Source: Rhyacophila brunnea (lineage: Eukaryota; Arthropoda; Insecta; Trichoptera; Rhyacophilidae). Taken from it: DNA of 64,000 bases. The first letter of the stretch is position 1. Each line of letters opens with the position of its first letter. The notes beneath the pieces were generated by a model that had not been told where the DNA came from, searched no databases, and was given only the letters and a program-made list of their open reading frames with translations. Of this stretch, positions 1 through 11,690 are shown in pieces. The position numbers and the translations under genes were made by a program. Where the stretch lies: contig JAGYXB010000269.1 in assembly GCA_022495005.1 (NCBI GenBank), positions 930,001 through 994,000 on the forward strand. The letters run 5' to 3'.

Positions 1-1069
1 GCAACGACTCACCAACCCAAAAAACATCGTTTGGAGATATCGCAATTTTAAAGTTTGGAGATGAAGGAAATATCAGATTTTAAAGTTTTCTATGTTTATC
101 TACATTACATAATTTTCTCATATCTTAATAAATTCTTAAGGTTACTTTTAGTTTTTGATGCTAATTAATACATCTGGAAGGTTTTGAAGGAGGCAAGGTG
201 GCTAAAGTGTAGTTTTGTGACTTTTTTGATAATACTATGGACCAAAGCGATAGTATTATTACACACTAAAGTAACTATTCCTGTTTAGTTATTCTTGCCT
301 GTTTCAAAAAAATATTAAAAGTATTCAAATGACAAATCGATCAAGGTCACTATACATAGTTTAGTAACTTTTGCTTCTATATTTATAGTAAAGGATTTAT
401 TTTTTATAGTGTCAATAATCTCTATCCGCCTATAATGACTTATACTTGTTAAGATTTTATCGAAAGTCATTCGGTGAAAAACAAATAATTACCTTCTAAC
501 TAATGTACCGTGGTAACTTTTGCATTTTAATAAAGAACTTAATCTTACTCTTCGGGTCACATACTCAAGTCAAAACTGCCTTTTTGAGAGTTAGTGACTT
601 TTGCCTGAACGATGACGCAATACTCTCCGAAGCGCTTTCTAAATGGCGCTATTTACTGGCAATTGGCTTTTATATATTAAATCCAAGTATTTAATTACTT
701 TAATTATTAACAGGTATCAGGATCACTTCAAATTTTTAATTAAATAAAGTATTTTTTTTATTAAACTAATAATTCACAACATTTTAGAATATGACTAAAC
801 AGGTACGTCATGTTTAAATTCTTTTTCACTCATAAATATTGTAATTTACAACTAATCCCAAATCATTTTTTTTACTCATAATATTAAAAAAAATGTATTC
901 TAAAAGAATAATCTGAGGATTAAAAATCCTTAGCTCCTTGATAATATTTCGTCAAGGCAATACTTTACTGTTTGTTGCCATCTGAATATGCTATAAATAG
1001 AATAACAAAAGAATATAAGATATAATGGCGAACGTTTGGTGTGGTCGTAAATCTATTCAACAATACTAG
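1..1069. other. AT-rich non-coding DNA
   Basis: No reading frame with coding character, repeat termini or RNA signals were recognised. The short open frame at 503-694 has no recognisable domain and is treated as chance. Confidence 0.6.
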
Positions 1070-1077
1070 GTCTGGTG

Positions 1078-1768
1078 TAGGGAATCCAATCCCGAGCCAA
1101 AATTCTGATCCCGGGATTTCGGGATTACATTTTGACAATTCCAGGATTGGCATTTTTTTCCATTGCTAATATAAAAATTTTATATTTACAAATAACATCG
1201 ATAAAATAGGTCAAAAATAAATCTAGTATTTATAATTTATATTATTGTTAATATTGTATACGTTCAATCTTGGAAATACATAAGTTTAAAGGAGTAAATA
1301 GTATTGTAATATGAATAATAATGAGAATTTAATATGAGATTGCTGTTTCTGATAGTAAAGACTTTATGAATGGGTTAGCGAGATTTAAAATAGTAAAGCA
1401 AATCATGGTGTACTTATGGTCTTTCCGCTTCATAAATCTAATTAGTCAGCCAAATATGAAACTGCCGTAAAACGTATGAGATCATGGTGGAATTACTTTG
1501 TTTTTTTTTTTCAATCTTTCTCATTTTTATTAATTTATGTGAAAAAATAAAATGAATCGGCAACTTACACATGGGTATAAATCAAACTTCATTCAAACTC
1601 AGTTTATTTCTGATGTAGTTATTTGTTATTAAAAGTATTTTTCTATTATATTTTCGTTTTTATTTTATTTTCCATAAAAATTGATAAAAAAAATCAATCC
1701 CGAAAGTTTCGGTATTATGTTTATCAATCCCGGGATTCATATGTATCGAAAATAGCTCGGGATCCCTA
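1078..1768. mobile_element. Non-autonomous hAT-like element, 691 bp, perfect 8-bp TSD
   Basis: The element begins TAGGGAATCC and ends GGATCCCTA, giving TAGGGA...TCCCTA ends. It is flanked by a perfect 8-bp direct repeat GTCTGGTG (1070-1077 and 1769-1776). Several subterminal copies of a CCCGGGAT/TTTCGGGATT motif lie inside both ends. 8-bp duplications with TAGGG- or CAGGG-type ends are characteristic of hAT transposons. No transposase frame is visible, so it would need a transposase supplied elsewhere. The perfect TSD suggests a fairly recent insertion. Confidence 0.85.
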
Positions 1769-1776
1769 GTCTGGTG

Positions 1777-2473
1777 GTTTACTTTGCCGATCCTTACTTA
1801 ATACTAAATATATATAATAAATTGTTAATCCCCGCTTTGCTCTTAAACGTAACATATTATGTGCTTCCACATAATAAAGATTATACTAACTGATTTTTTA
1901 CGGAGAATAGAGATATTAATAACAGGCGCAACTCATTGATTGTTTGTTTTGGATCAAACACACATTGAAAAAGATTTAATTTTCAAAACAAGAGATTCCT
2001 ACATGCATTCACAGATTCATAAAAGGACGTTTTTTTCACTATTATGTTGTGGATCTTCATACATATTGCTATCAAAATATATATATCGGGAATAACATTG
2101 TATGTACGTAAAATGTATAAAATATTGACTCAAAAGACTAATAATTGTCAACTGAAAGATGAATTATTTTAACTAACATTTGAAATATTTTAGAAGGGAG
2201 TTCTTTGAAACAACCTACTTATATTATTTATTATGTGTATATATAAATGTATACATCATATTTTGGTAGGACTGTTCATGAAAAAAATTATGTATAAATA
2301 TGTTTATATAAATAATAAATAACTTAAATAAGATGTTTCAAAGAACATATTTGTAAAATATTTCATATGTGAGTTATAATAGTAAATTAAAGTAATTTAT
2401 TTTAATAATCCAATGGATGTATCACAAATACTATCCCTGCATTTCTTACCGAATTTAATAACTGGCTTTATAA
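1777..2473. other. AT-rich non-coding DNA
   Basis: No gene, TIR or repeat was recognised; A/T runs only. Confidence 0.55.
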
Positions 2474-2481
2474 GTTTAAGA

Positions 2482-3221
2482 CATGGGTTCTTAACCTTTT
2501 TGCGGTAGCGGGCGCATTTGAGATTTGGGATAATAGTGGCGGGCGCACATCGGATTTCTAAAAATTCGTCAAAACATTATCTTAAAATTGTTCGATTTTA
2601 AGATAATGTCAATTTGAATGGGTAGATATCTAAAATTTCTTCTTCAATTTTTGGTGTGTCTTCTTGAAGAATTTCCGCTATGGAATTAGTAATTTTAGTA
2701 ATGTGTCTGTATTGAAAGGAAAAATGTAGTCATCGGTTCGGTAATGGAAAATTGCTGGAATCAATTTTCAAATTGCTCTAAAAGCGTCTTAAGATCAGTA
2801 ATAAATAATTTTACGTCAAAAATATTTTCACCAAACAGTTTTTTCATCCTTGGAACATGTACAAGAGAATTTTTCGAAAAAATATTTACTTATCAAAAAC
2901 CGTATTTTAGCTTTGAAAGCATTTATAGAACTAATCATTTCTGCTATATCTTTATATTTTCCCTGAAGTTCAAGATTTAAATTGTTCACAAATATCAGTA
3001 AAAAAAGCCAAGTCCATCAGTAAATGATGGTTATCTAATTTTTCGAATGTTTGACCTTTTGAAATGATAATTTTTTAAATCTCAAATTTCAAAAATTAGG
3101 CTATTTCGTTGCGATTTCAATAAATATTTTTTTTCGTTATTTACCTAATACTTTGCCGGGGCGCATGAAAATGGCTCCGCGGGCGCATCTGTGCCCGCGG
3201 GCATGCGGTTAAGAACCCCTG
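2482..3221 (-). mobile_element. hAT element relic, 740 bp, perfect 8-bp TSD
   Basis: Ends are CATGGGTTCTTAACC at 2482 and GGTTAAGAACCCCTG at 3221, an imperfect TIR of about 15 bp followed by GC-rich subterminal GGGCGCA motifs. A perfect 8-bp TSD GTTTAAGA lies at 2474-2481 and 3222-3229. Inside is a decayed minus-strand transposase segment (separate entry), so this looks like an internally deleted autonomous hAT element rather than a pure MITE. Confidence 0.85.
2640..3065 (-). pseudogene. hAT transposase fragment, decayed
   Basis: Read on the minus strand with frameshifts, this gives pieces such as HHLLMDLAF, a LNLELQGK-like segment and KYKDIAEMISSINAFKAKI. They resemble the middle of SCAND3/ZBED-type hAT transposases, where an LNLKLQGK-like motif is followed by a charged helix. 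Several stops interrupt the frame and no catalytic triad can be assigned. The positions lie wholly inside the TSD-bounded element 2482-3221, which fits. Family assignment is by eye. Confidence 0.55.
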
Positions 3222-3229
3222 GTTTAAGA

Positions 3230-5514
3230 GATAAACAACTTAATTTATGTACCTAACATTTTCCTTTTTTGTTATTCTATTGCATATAACCATAGAAAAT
3301 GGTGCAATACCAACGAAATCTATACTAGCTGCTCTTAACTATTTTCCTATGAAAATTACGTGTGGTCGGTGCGTTATTTATTAGTGAAAAATAAAATTGG
3401 TATAGTGGAAATTTTAAATTTTGGTTTTAATATTGTCTACATAAAAGTGGAATAATACCTTTATGTATATTAAAATTTCATTTGTAAATATGTTATTATT
3501 ATTTACCTTTCCTACACCATTTGCAAGCCTATTAGATAAGCAATAATTCTTGGATCTATGTTCGGCAAACAATCGAATGAAAAATTATATTAAGCCAATA
3601 GAGAATTTACCATTTGGTAGTGAAAAATAAAATTGGTATAGTGAAAATTGTTAATTCTAATTTTAATATTACATTAAAATGGAATGAATGTAAATAACTT
3701 CACATGCAATTTGTTGATCAAATAGATTTGTGGGCAAAAAAAATTAATGAGAATTAACATAAGTAACAGAGAAAAAACATTTTAAAAATTTTGAGGGCAC
3801 CCAAGTAATTCTGCTGCTGAACTAATGATACCGTCACATGCCTGCAGATATGTCCGATAGTTTTTAAAGTTATAACAATCCATTGCTGCAGTACTAGTAA
3901 TAGACCAGTGGTCATTTTTTTGCTTCCTTTTCCGTACATTTAGGGGCCCATCTTTATATAAGAAGGTTTTCTTCAACATCTTTGAGTTCTTTCATTCAAA
4001 AAGATAATTTTATTTATTGAACATTTCGTATTTATTTGAATTAAAAATATAATAGTTTCTATTTTAGAGTGACTCAATGATATCATTTTGAAGATAGCAT
4101 TCGATTTAATTTTCCATTGAAAAATAATTTTCTCTCGGAATATCATAAATGATTAATATTACAGCCACTCTATATAACACTAGATCTTTCCTATACTCCC
4201 CCTCTCCCTTCCGCCATCTGATCGACGTCTATTCGGGCGCCCCCTGATCGGCCCGTTGTGCCGGAAAAACGTCTGTCTCAGACTTCCGCCGCGACGCCAT
4301 CTACCTATCTATATTATACAACACATACTAAGTAAATAAACATAGGGTATATAAAAAATATGTAATAATAATAATTGTCAGTGGTATCATATTACTTTAA
4401 AACAAATATGCGTATTTCTTCTTTATTTGAGTCAACTTTTATATTAACTTGACTGCCAACTAATAATGATTATACGACATTATTATTTTAAATTTTCGCA
4501 ATTTGTTATATTGTATTAACTCTCTAAAGGCTAGTTCGGATTGGTCGAGTAGTTTAGTCCAGTGAAGAGTAATTTAGTACCTAACTAAACGTGTATGAAC
4601 AGATAATTAATTTAGTCGAGTAATTTAGTAAAATTATTTAGTCGTGTCCAATCCATTTTGTTCTAATTTATCGGTCGAGTATTGGCCTCTATCACCTCTC
4701 ACTAAATACCAAAGAAACCACGATACAAGTTTGAACACGTTATTTTTAGTCAAGTTCATTAGTTGTCGTAGAATTTCTTCTTATAATACTAATATAGCCA
4801 TTATCAATTTCAACGAATTTTAACAAATGGTTATTACAATACCTCTGAAGCAGAGACGCAAATTTGAATCCTGCTAGGTGTCGTATGTTTGAAAAAAAGA
4901 TGTTTTTCTATTGGTTATATATATCTATATTTCTCAGAAAGTTTTCAAATTATGTATGTCAGATACGAGGTGTCAATGTTAGTCCATCATGTTGTCGTTC
5001 TCATTGGTAAACTAATTATCTCGAATATATAATCTAAAGAAATGAAAGCTGAATCTTTCTGAAAACTTTTTCTTAATTTTGATTTAACTTATTCCGATAT
5101 AATATGAATTCTGTAGTAGATGTCAAAACATAATATGTCTGTTTTTTCTATTGAGTTATATTTATACTTTCAAACTTTTCTCAGTGAGATTTACAAGACA
5201 TATGTCGTATAGGTTAGGAGTAATCAGATGCGTCAGTATGTGATTTGTGCATTGTTTGAATATTTTTCAATATTTAAAATGTCTCTTCTGAACAATTTAG
5301 ATAAACGAACATATCGTATTTTTCCATCTTACTACAGAATCATGAATATCTATTCATTGAGCAAAAATATGTCTGAGTTTAGAAATTTGAAATTTTATGA
5401 TTTCGTAGTGCCCAATATAATTAGTTTTTTTTTATTTATTATAATAGTATTTTACAGATTTTAATAAATAACATTACTTATCTATATTTACATGTTTAGG
5501 TACATAATTCTTTT
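3230..5514. other. Non-coding DNA with a local direct duplication and one GC-rich patch
   Basis: A segment beginning TAGTGAAAAATAAAATTGG occurs twice in direct orientation (about 3381-3455 and 3616-3690), indicating a local duplication about 235 bp apart. At 4190-4310 a short C-rich, CpG-containing patch stands out from the AT-rich background, without recognisable coding or RNA features. The open frames on both strands here have no recognisable domain. Confidence 0.5.
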
Positions 5515-5745
5515 CTTTTCTTCCGATCATGTCCGATCCTAGTAGGATCATATGGGCCTCCAAAGAGTGGAGGTTTGTATTGACAGATTTTTTTTTTACG
5601 AAAAATGGATGTCAGCCACTTGCTCAACCTATTAGCTCCATACTCTGACTCATAGACAAATTGAAAATAATATGACGTGTACTTGCCAGACCCAGGATTC
5701 GAACCCGGGACCCATGATGCTATAGTCCGACGCTACATAATATTT
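5515..5745 (-). mobile_element. tRNA-derived SINE, family A, copy 1
   Basis: On the minus strand the head contains GGGTTCGAATCCTGGG, a near-perfect pol III B box, preceded by an A-box-like TAGCGTCGGACTATAGC. The body (ATTTTTCGTAAAA..., GGAGGCCCATATGATCC) is shared with the copies at 8893, 45158 and 51755. It runs to about 230 bp and ends in a simple TCTTTTCTTTTC-type tail. It is a retroposed tRNA-related repeat, not a functional tRNA gene. Confidence 0.8.
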
Positions 5746-6477
5746 AAACTAAAATATATTTTTTGCTTGCGAATAGCTATCAAATAAATAATATTTTCGA
5801 CGCTATTGATTTCCAAGCCGCCATACTGCAGCTCAAAAAACATACTTTTTGTTGTTGTAATAAATACATTTTTCCCAACACCCTGTGTGAATATCATAGA
5901 CGTATCAATCATGGAAGGCGGCGCCCCCTGCCGCCCCCAACTCGCCCCTCCGATTTGTGTTCTGACTCAATTTTTTTCGCATTCATCTTAATTTGGCTGC
6001 CAGGGTGGGGGGTGGTTACATCCAACGGACCTGCGGTTGCGAACCGTCCCTCAAATGAAGATCGAAGGCTCGAGAGCAGAGTCAATCGCGATCAATTTCA
6101 CCGGCCGAACGAGGAAATTTCCTTTGTCACTTTTCCAATAGACAAGTTAATTTTAAGGCACTTACGCCGGTCTCATTGAATATCGCGTGTTTCATTTATG
6201 GGATCGATAGACCGTTATTTTTGAGGAGGGTGGTTGAATACTTTTGACATAATAATATCTAGATAGATAGACTCCGAGACCTGAAAAAATTATTTTGTTC
6301 CTTAATATAATTTGTTTGGTCACACAGAAAGGTGGTTTCATTTTGAAAAAAATATCCATAATTATTTATTCTTTTTATGGTTGTGGAAGAGGGCGGGGTT
6401 AACAAAATCTAGCAGGTGGCACTGACCTTCGTTTTTACCCAGTTTACTTCTTCTAGCTTCTCATCGTTTTATTTGCT
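5746..6477. other. Non-repetitive stretch with a GC-rich core (about 5905-6180)
   Basis: The core holds CpG and C runs (GGCGGCGCCCCCTGCC) and stays open over 138 codons in one frame, but the translation has low complexity and no recognisable domain. It could be a conserved regulatory element, an old exon or an unrecognised repeat. No splice-site arrangement clearly supports an exon. Confidence 0.35.
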
Positions 6478-6680
6478 TGTGTTACTTACTTCAATTTTTA
6501 ATTTTGCCTCTATGTGCTCCCCTCTTACACTAGTACCTACTCTTAACAGTCGTGTAAATTGAATCAAAGCAAATTCAAATTCATGGCGACCAGTCTTGGG
6601 TAACTGCTTCTGAGACATTCCAAATAATAAAAAATGATGCTCCATACCAAACGTAGGGTCCCAATAATATCGTATGTATT
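6478..6680. repeat. Dispersed repeat D, copy 1 (diverged)
   Basis: It shares the ordered blocks GAGACATTC and CCAAACGTAGGG with the copies at 31680 and 52195. Minus-strand translations of the copies align loosely (DPTFG... then a KFT/QFTRLL-like block), so the family may descend from a protein-coding sequence, but no product is recognised. Confidence 0.45.
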
Positions 6681-6734
6681 TATATAAGTACCCCACATTA
6701 CAGCTCAATTACAAGCAAAATTAATTCGATTGTA

Positions 6735-7060
6735 TCAAAATAGAGACCAGAAGTTCATGAATCCGATTAAATAATATTTCCATTGAAGAAAATGAAAATT
6801 ACAATATATAATATATGTCAAATGGCGATAGTCAAATAAATAAAAACATTTCAGGTTCAACAAGAAAAGGACATTATAAAACAAAATCACATAACTCTCA
6901 TATAACAAGACACAGTGGAACCGCCAAGGCATCAATCCATGCAAGTCTCCGGTTTGTCCTGGTGCATGGCTGAATCTTTTTCGGGAAAGCCGTTCATGTT
7001 ACAAAACTCCACGATGTGCTCCACGGTCTGAATATCACCACACTTGCAAAGTGAAGACCT
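6735..7060 (-). pseudogene. LINE 3' end: zinc-knuckle C-terminus and 3' UTR
   Basis: The minus-strand translation ending at the stop at 6932-6934 contains CKCGDIQTVEHIVEFC, a CxCx(n)HxxxxC knuckle typical of the C-terminus of several non-LTR retrotransposon reverse transcriptases. About 40 codons remain, followed by an AT-rich 3' UTR. A related tail lies at 30960-31210 on the plus strand. It is a 5'-truncated, inactive copy; the clade was not determined. Confidence 0.6.
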
Positions 7061-7391
7061 AAAATCAAAGATACTAAAGCTGCAATTAATTATTTCTCAA
7101 GAAAATTAATAATTTATTCAAATTCAAATTTTATTTATTTTACAAATATACTGAATATTACAAATTATTAATCTAAGACTTTCACAACATTACATTTAGA
7201 AATAAATAAATATTATTAAAACAGTATTATATAAAATTTATTAGGAAGTCAGTAGGAAAGTGTAAATACAAAAAAATATATATAAACTAGATACAAGGAA
7301 GTACACCGAATGAGCTAAGCAGACCTTATTTTAAGAATTTATAAAACAATTCCTACCTATACTCATCTTCACGAAGGTGGAATATGCCAAT
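7061..7391. other. AT-rich spacer
   Basis: AT-rich sequence containing TTCAAATTCAAATTTTATTTATTT, possibly a reversed LINE tail. No gene is seen. Confidence 0.35.
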
Positions 7392-7399
7392 ATCAGAAC

Positions 7400-7815
7400 C
7401 ATGGCCCCACAAGGGGGGACTGACAGGGCTCTAGCCTGGGGGCCCGGGCTTAGGAGGGGCCCAGCGAGGCCAGTCTACAAGATAAGTGAGATAAACACAC
7501 AGCACAAATTTGCTTTAATCGTAAAAAAAGTCGCATGCGGCGCTATTTTCCTTCAACAATGTTATTACTTAAAATTATATGGTTGTACGATAAAATATTT
7601 ATTTGTGTATCGACACACGACAACTCCCTAATTCAAATGGATGTAGGTATTAAAATATTCAACAAAAAACACTAAATTTACACATTAATTTTACCGCGTA
7701 CACTTTTTGGAAAACGCTACTCTAGAGCATCACACTGTCTTTATCCTTGCAGATAGGTAGGGGGGCCCGCCAAAGATCCTATCGTGGGGGCCAGGTTCAG
7801 TATGTGGGGGCCATA
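7400..7815 (-). mobile_element. GC-ended non-autonomous element (GGCCCCCAC type), copy 1, 416 bp
   Basis: The ends are inverted (CATGGCCCCACA at left, TGTGGGGGCCATA at right), flanked by ATCAGAAC (7392-7399) and ATCAGAAG (7816-7823), an 8-bp TSD with one mismatch. It is homologous in reverse orientation to 49161-49781: both carry GATTAAAGCAAAT, GGCTAGAGCCCTGTCAG and CAGTGTGATGYTCTA. An 8-bp duplication suggests a hAT-like or other 8-bp-TSD superfamily. There is no transposase. Confidence 0.8.
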
Positions 7816-7823
7816 ATCAGAAG

Positions 7824-8778
7824 TGATTTGATTGAACAGAGTTATTGCCCTTCCGATTGGCATTACCAATGGCAAGTAAGCTCTGCACCTTGGGAGCACA
7901 CACAACTGATGTTCCTAATTTCTAAGATAGTTTATCAGGGACACAGGTCAATACTACTAAGAATAGTAAAGTTATACCGCGTATAAGTCGGAAAAATACG
8001 AGGCCAAATATAAATGTCGTCTAGTGTTTAAGTTATATGTATATCTTCTAATACACTTATATTTAACACCAACCTAAAAGTTTGTAGGTATTACTACGTT
8101 GTGTGGATTTTTTTATCTTTTTTCCTTTGCGATATTTTTACATGCATGAATTTTGTGAATAAATACTCTGACGCAAGCGAAAAAAATATTTTCAAAAAGA
8201 CACCCCAAGAGTGCAAAAATATATAATCCGTCAATTATTTCCATCTTTTTGACGCGCATCCAAAAAAAACTTTCGATAGACACATACAGCGCCAGCACTT
8301 TTGAAGTGTATTAAATCTGTGCTTTTTTTTGATATATGCATATTACTTTCAGTGTTATATATTATATATTTTCCCCTCTTCTTGTGTTGGTAAACTTTCC
8401 AGAAAGGGAAATATATTAAACGCATTTTCCGACTAAAATCCATCACGTTTCAATATTGCATTGCTTTGAGAGTTATTGTAACCCTGTCATAACGTTAAAT
8501 ATAACATTTGAATAATATTATATTCGTATGGATTTAGACTTTTTATTTTGTATGTTAGGTGGTATTCTTTTAAATAGTTTGATAATGGTTTCATCTGTAT
8601 CTACCTGTAAAATAATTAAGGTAAAGTCTACGAATGTACCTACATACAAAATTAAGATACTGATGTATAAAACAATTATTAACCATTTGATCTATGTGTT
8701 ATATTAACGCATTTTCAGAAAGTTTCCAAACCGACGTATGGATCCGTAAGGATGCATTTTAAAATCCTAAATCATTGG
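7824..8778. other. AT-rich non-coding DNA
   Basis: No repeats or coding signals were recognised apart from the approach to the LINE relic at 8779. Confidence 0.5.
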
Positions 8779-9775
8779 CATGACGATTGGCGTTTGTAGA
8801 ATAAATAACTTGAGATTTGCAGATGATACCACACTGATTGCTGCTGATAAAAGGGAACTAGCAGAGCTGCTATATCGCATAGAGGAAGAGAGTCACAAAT
8901 CCCGACCATGTCCGATCCTAATAAAATCATATGGGCCTCCACAGAGTAGAGGTTAACAGATTTTATTTTTACGAGAAATGGATATCAGCCACTTGCTCAA
9001 CCTATTAGGTCTATTCTCTGACTCATACACAAATTTAAAAACAATATGTGTACTTGCAAGACCCAGGATTCGAACCTGGGACCCACGACGTTATAGGCCG
9101 ATGCTTAAGCCGTGCGTGTTAATAAGACTCACTTATTAATAGAAATAAGTTAACGATTATCACAGCGAGTATACTCTGAGGCATAGAAACGGCGGACAAG
9201 GTTGTATATCTACGATCGACCTTAGTGGAAGAGGTGGATGTGAAGCAGAAATAGGAAGAGGCACACTTATTACAAAAAATACGATGACTCGTCTTACCAA
9301 TATAATGGAAGTATCAAGGAGTTTTAATTACGACAAAAATTATACGTGCAAACATTAATGCTATCCATATTTATGTACGGTATCGCACCATGGACCCTAA
9401 GCTCAGGCAATTTTGTGATGTTGATGCTGAAATCTTCATATTTCTTAGATAGAGCACAGGATAAATAAGTCAATCGTCTGAGAATTTTAAAAAAGGAACG
9501 GCTCTCGAGAATACAATTATTGTGTGAAACAGATTCTACAGTTTTTTGGATATATTATTTGCCATGGTCCACATAACTTGGAGAGACAGATGGTATTGGG
9601 TAGTATCTTGGGAAGACAAAGCAGGAGAAGAGCGTCAGCATCATGAAGCGACCTAGTAAAGAAGCTTATTGGGGGTAGCTTTCATTCTGTCCTTAGAGAA
9701 TCATATAACCATGAGGGGTGGAAAGTCTAAGATGGTTTTAATTCAGGGCGACCATGATCATCAGATATTAGAAAA
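8779..9775 (+). pseudogene. LINE reverse transcriptase and C-terminal relic, interrupted by a SINE
   Basis: At 8779-8892 the frame reads GMTIGVCRINNLRFADDTTL, including FADD, the catalytic motif of reverse transcriptase, and then ELAELLYRIEEESH. SINE family A (8893-9118) interrupts it. Beyond, frames shifted by indels give TKNTMTRLTNIMEVSRS, QILQFFGYII and SDLVKKLIGGSFHSVLRES, which are C-terminal blocks of RTE-like LINE polyproteins. The same C-terminal block (VKELIGSSIHSALREAQ) recurs on the minus strand at 55760-55985, so both belong to one LINE family. Multiple stops make it dead. Confidence 0.8.
8893..9118 (-). mobile_element. tRNA-derived SINE, family A, copy 2 (inside a LINE)
   Basis: The minus-strand head holds CCCAGGTTCGAATCCTGGGT, an intact B box. 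The body matches the 5515 copy closely over its full length. It splits the LINE relic between its RT motif and the downstream C-terminal blocks, so the SINE is the younger insertion. Confidence 0.8.
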
Positions 9776-10993
9776 TTATTGAGATGACAGAGTATCTTAA
9801 TATGAGGGTAAATATTGAACCATACCAATGGCAAATGTCATCATAATGAATGGGTTCTAAAAGAAGATTCTGCGACAAATATATAGACCTATAAAATGAT
9901 GGAACAGTATAAAGAATCCGGTCTAATGATAAATCATAATATAATCTTTACAAGGATTCACAATTTTCCCATTCTGACAAAGATGATGATGGATTCTTGG
10001 GGAAGAAGACTTCGCAGGAGAGACAATGCAGGAAAGGACGCCAGGGAGTTGGTGGGTTGTTGATGGATAGTGAAAGACCGAGTGTCATATTGTGAAAAGA
10101 AGACTGAGGACACGAGGACTGAATTAGGGCTGAAGCGCCATCATAGAAGAAGGAGAATAAATCGTCTCTGTTCTGGCAGAACACACTAACTGGAGAATAC
10201 TAGTTTTGAGTAATTTGACTTTGAAGTTGTTAAAATGATTGAAATAATGGCTTATCATGTGAGTTTATTAAGTAATCGTAAAAAGGATGACTTTAAAATA
10301 AAGACTGTTTATTTATTAAGAAGGTTTCCAGACGGTAAAGTTTGAAATAAGGAACATTTCGGTACTAACTCAATATGTCATTTTTTCGAATTAGTGTATT
10401 CTGCCAGAACAGTGACGAAATACAAATTGATCAACCAAAAGTTGTAGGTAATGTCAGAAAGATACTAAGCACGTTCATATACAAATCTTTTTTCTTAAAG
10501 AATAATATTCTTTATCCAAGAAATCCATCGAATACGTACATACACAAAATATATAATCAATTTGAAGTCTGAACACATTTCTTCACTGGATTCAATAAAT
10601 ATCAACACACCTAGCCGGTAAACTATGACCCAAGGCTAAAAATATTTCAAGCCAGGTGGGGTCATATATCGGTCCTGGGGGAGAAACCGGGTTAACTTAA
10701 ATCTCACATATTATGACCGTATTACGCTGTAAGATACAAATCCCTATTGCCTGACGATAAAAAAGATAATTTTGCAATAATTACAGTCTATCACTTTGCT
10801 CATTGGTTGAAAATACTATAAGTAGGTAAAAATGTTTTATTGAAGGTTAACAATAAATAAACTGAAGTTTTTAAATAAAATTCTTATTCTACGATAATAG
10901 AATTGTAAAAATATCAACGCTCGGTTATATTATAATATATATATACATTATTTACATATGATATATATATTTAATTATAATATTATTATATAC
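9776..10993. other. Unclassified DNA with an inverted repeat
   Basis: About 27 bp around CTGTTCTGGCAGAACACAC (10160-10188) recur inverted at about 10396-10422, delimiting about 265 bp that may be an old MITE; no TSD was identified. The flanks are AT-rich, with an (AT)n stretch near 10925-10980. No coding sequence is supported. Confidence 0.4.
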
Positions 10994-10997
10994 ATAT

Positions 10998-11390
10998 CGA
11001 CCGTGTTTAGGAAAAAGGGCGTGACCCACACATAACAAATTTTACAGGAGAGACAAAAAACGTTTTTTGAATGATTTAGGTTTAATATTAATAAAAAAAT
11101 AGGCACCGACATTGGATGCATGATGATTGATGATTTGGTGTAATATCTTTTCGATCTACTAATAATTAAATAAGTTATTAAAGAAAAGCATTTAAATTGA
11201 GGGTAAATGCTTTTTTCCTTAAATTTAAATTTAATTAAAGCTCAATTAAAACCTGAATATAGATAATAAATCGGCATTTGCGGCTTACTTTCTTTTTACA
11301 GAACGTGTATTTAGTTGTATACATTGTTAATATCTAATAAAAGCACTTTTCGAAAAATCGAGGGTTACGCCCTTTTCCTAAACACAGTCG
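10998..11390. mobile_element. MITE with long TIRs and 4-bp TSD, copy 1, 393 bp
   Basis: Starts CGACCGTGTTTAGGAAAAAG and ends with its inverse (CTTTTCCTAAACACAGTCG-type), a TIR of about 32 bp reaching GGGCGT...ACCC. It is flanked by ATAT (10994-10997 and 11391-11394). A second copy of 394 bp lies at 47742-48135 with TSD TATT. No coding capacity. A 4-bp TSD that is not TTAA excludes mariner, hAT and piggyBac; the superfamily is left open (Chapaev/CACTA-like groups use short TSDs of similar size). Confidence 0.85.
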
Positions 11391-11394
11391 ATAT

Positions 11395-11686
11395 ATAAAA
11401 ATAATTTCAAGTTAAACACATTTTTATTATTCAAAAATTATAATTAAATGAAAGATACAATCAAACTATGAACATACAACTGAAAAATCTCTCTCATTTC
11501 AATTATAGTGATCATCATTTCTTGCACTAAAACTTTTGGCGAAACTTATCAAAAAAACTCTCATTCTGGACGATATAGCGCATATGATATTCCACTATCA
11601 CACTACACGGTGATTCATTTACTAATGGGTATATGAATCTCTATGCCGTATTCCCACTTGTCGAGTTTTTTTCGATCAACCGTCTG
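11395..11686. other. AT-rich spacer
   Basis: Nothing recognised. Confidence 0.4.
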
Positions 11687-11690
11687 TTAA

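Noticed and set aside
5690..5735. tRNA-like B boxes (GGTTCGAATCC) here and at 9.07, 18.5, 48.15 and 50.1 kb as tRNA genes
   Set aside because: Each is joined to a repeated non-tRNA body shared between copies, and no complete cloverleaf with acceptor stem could be drawn; they are SINE heads.
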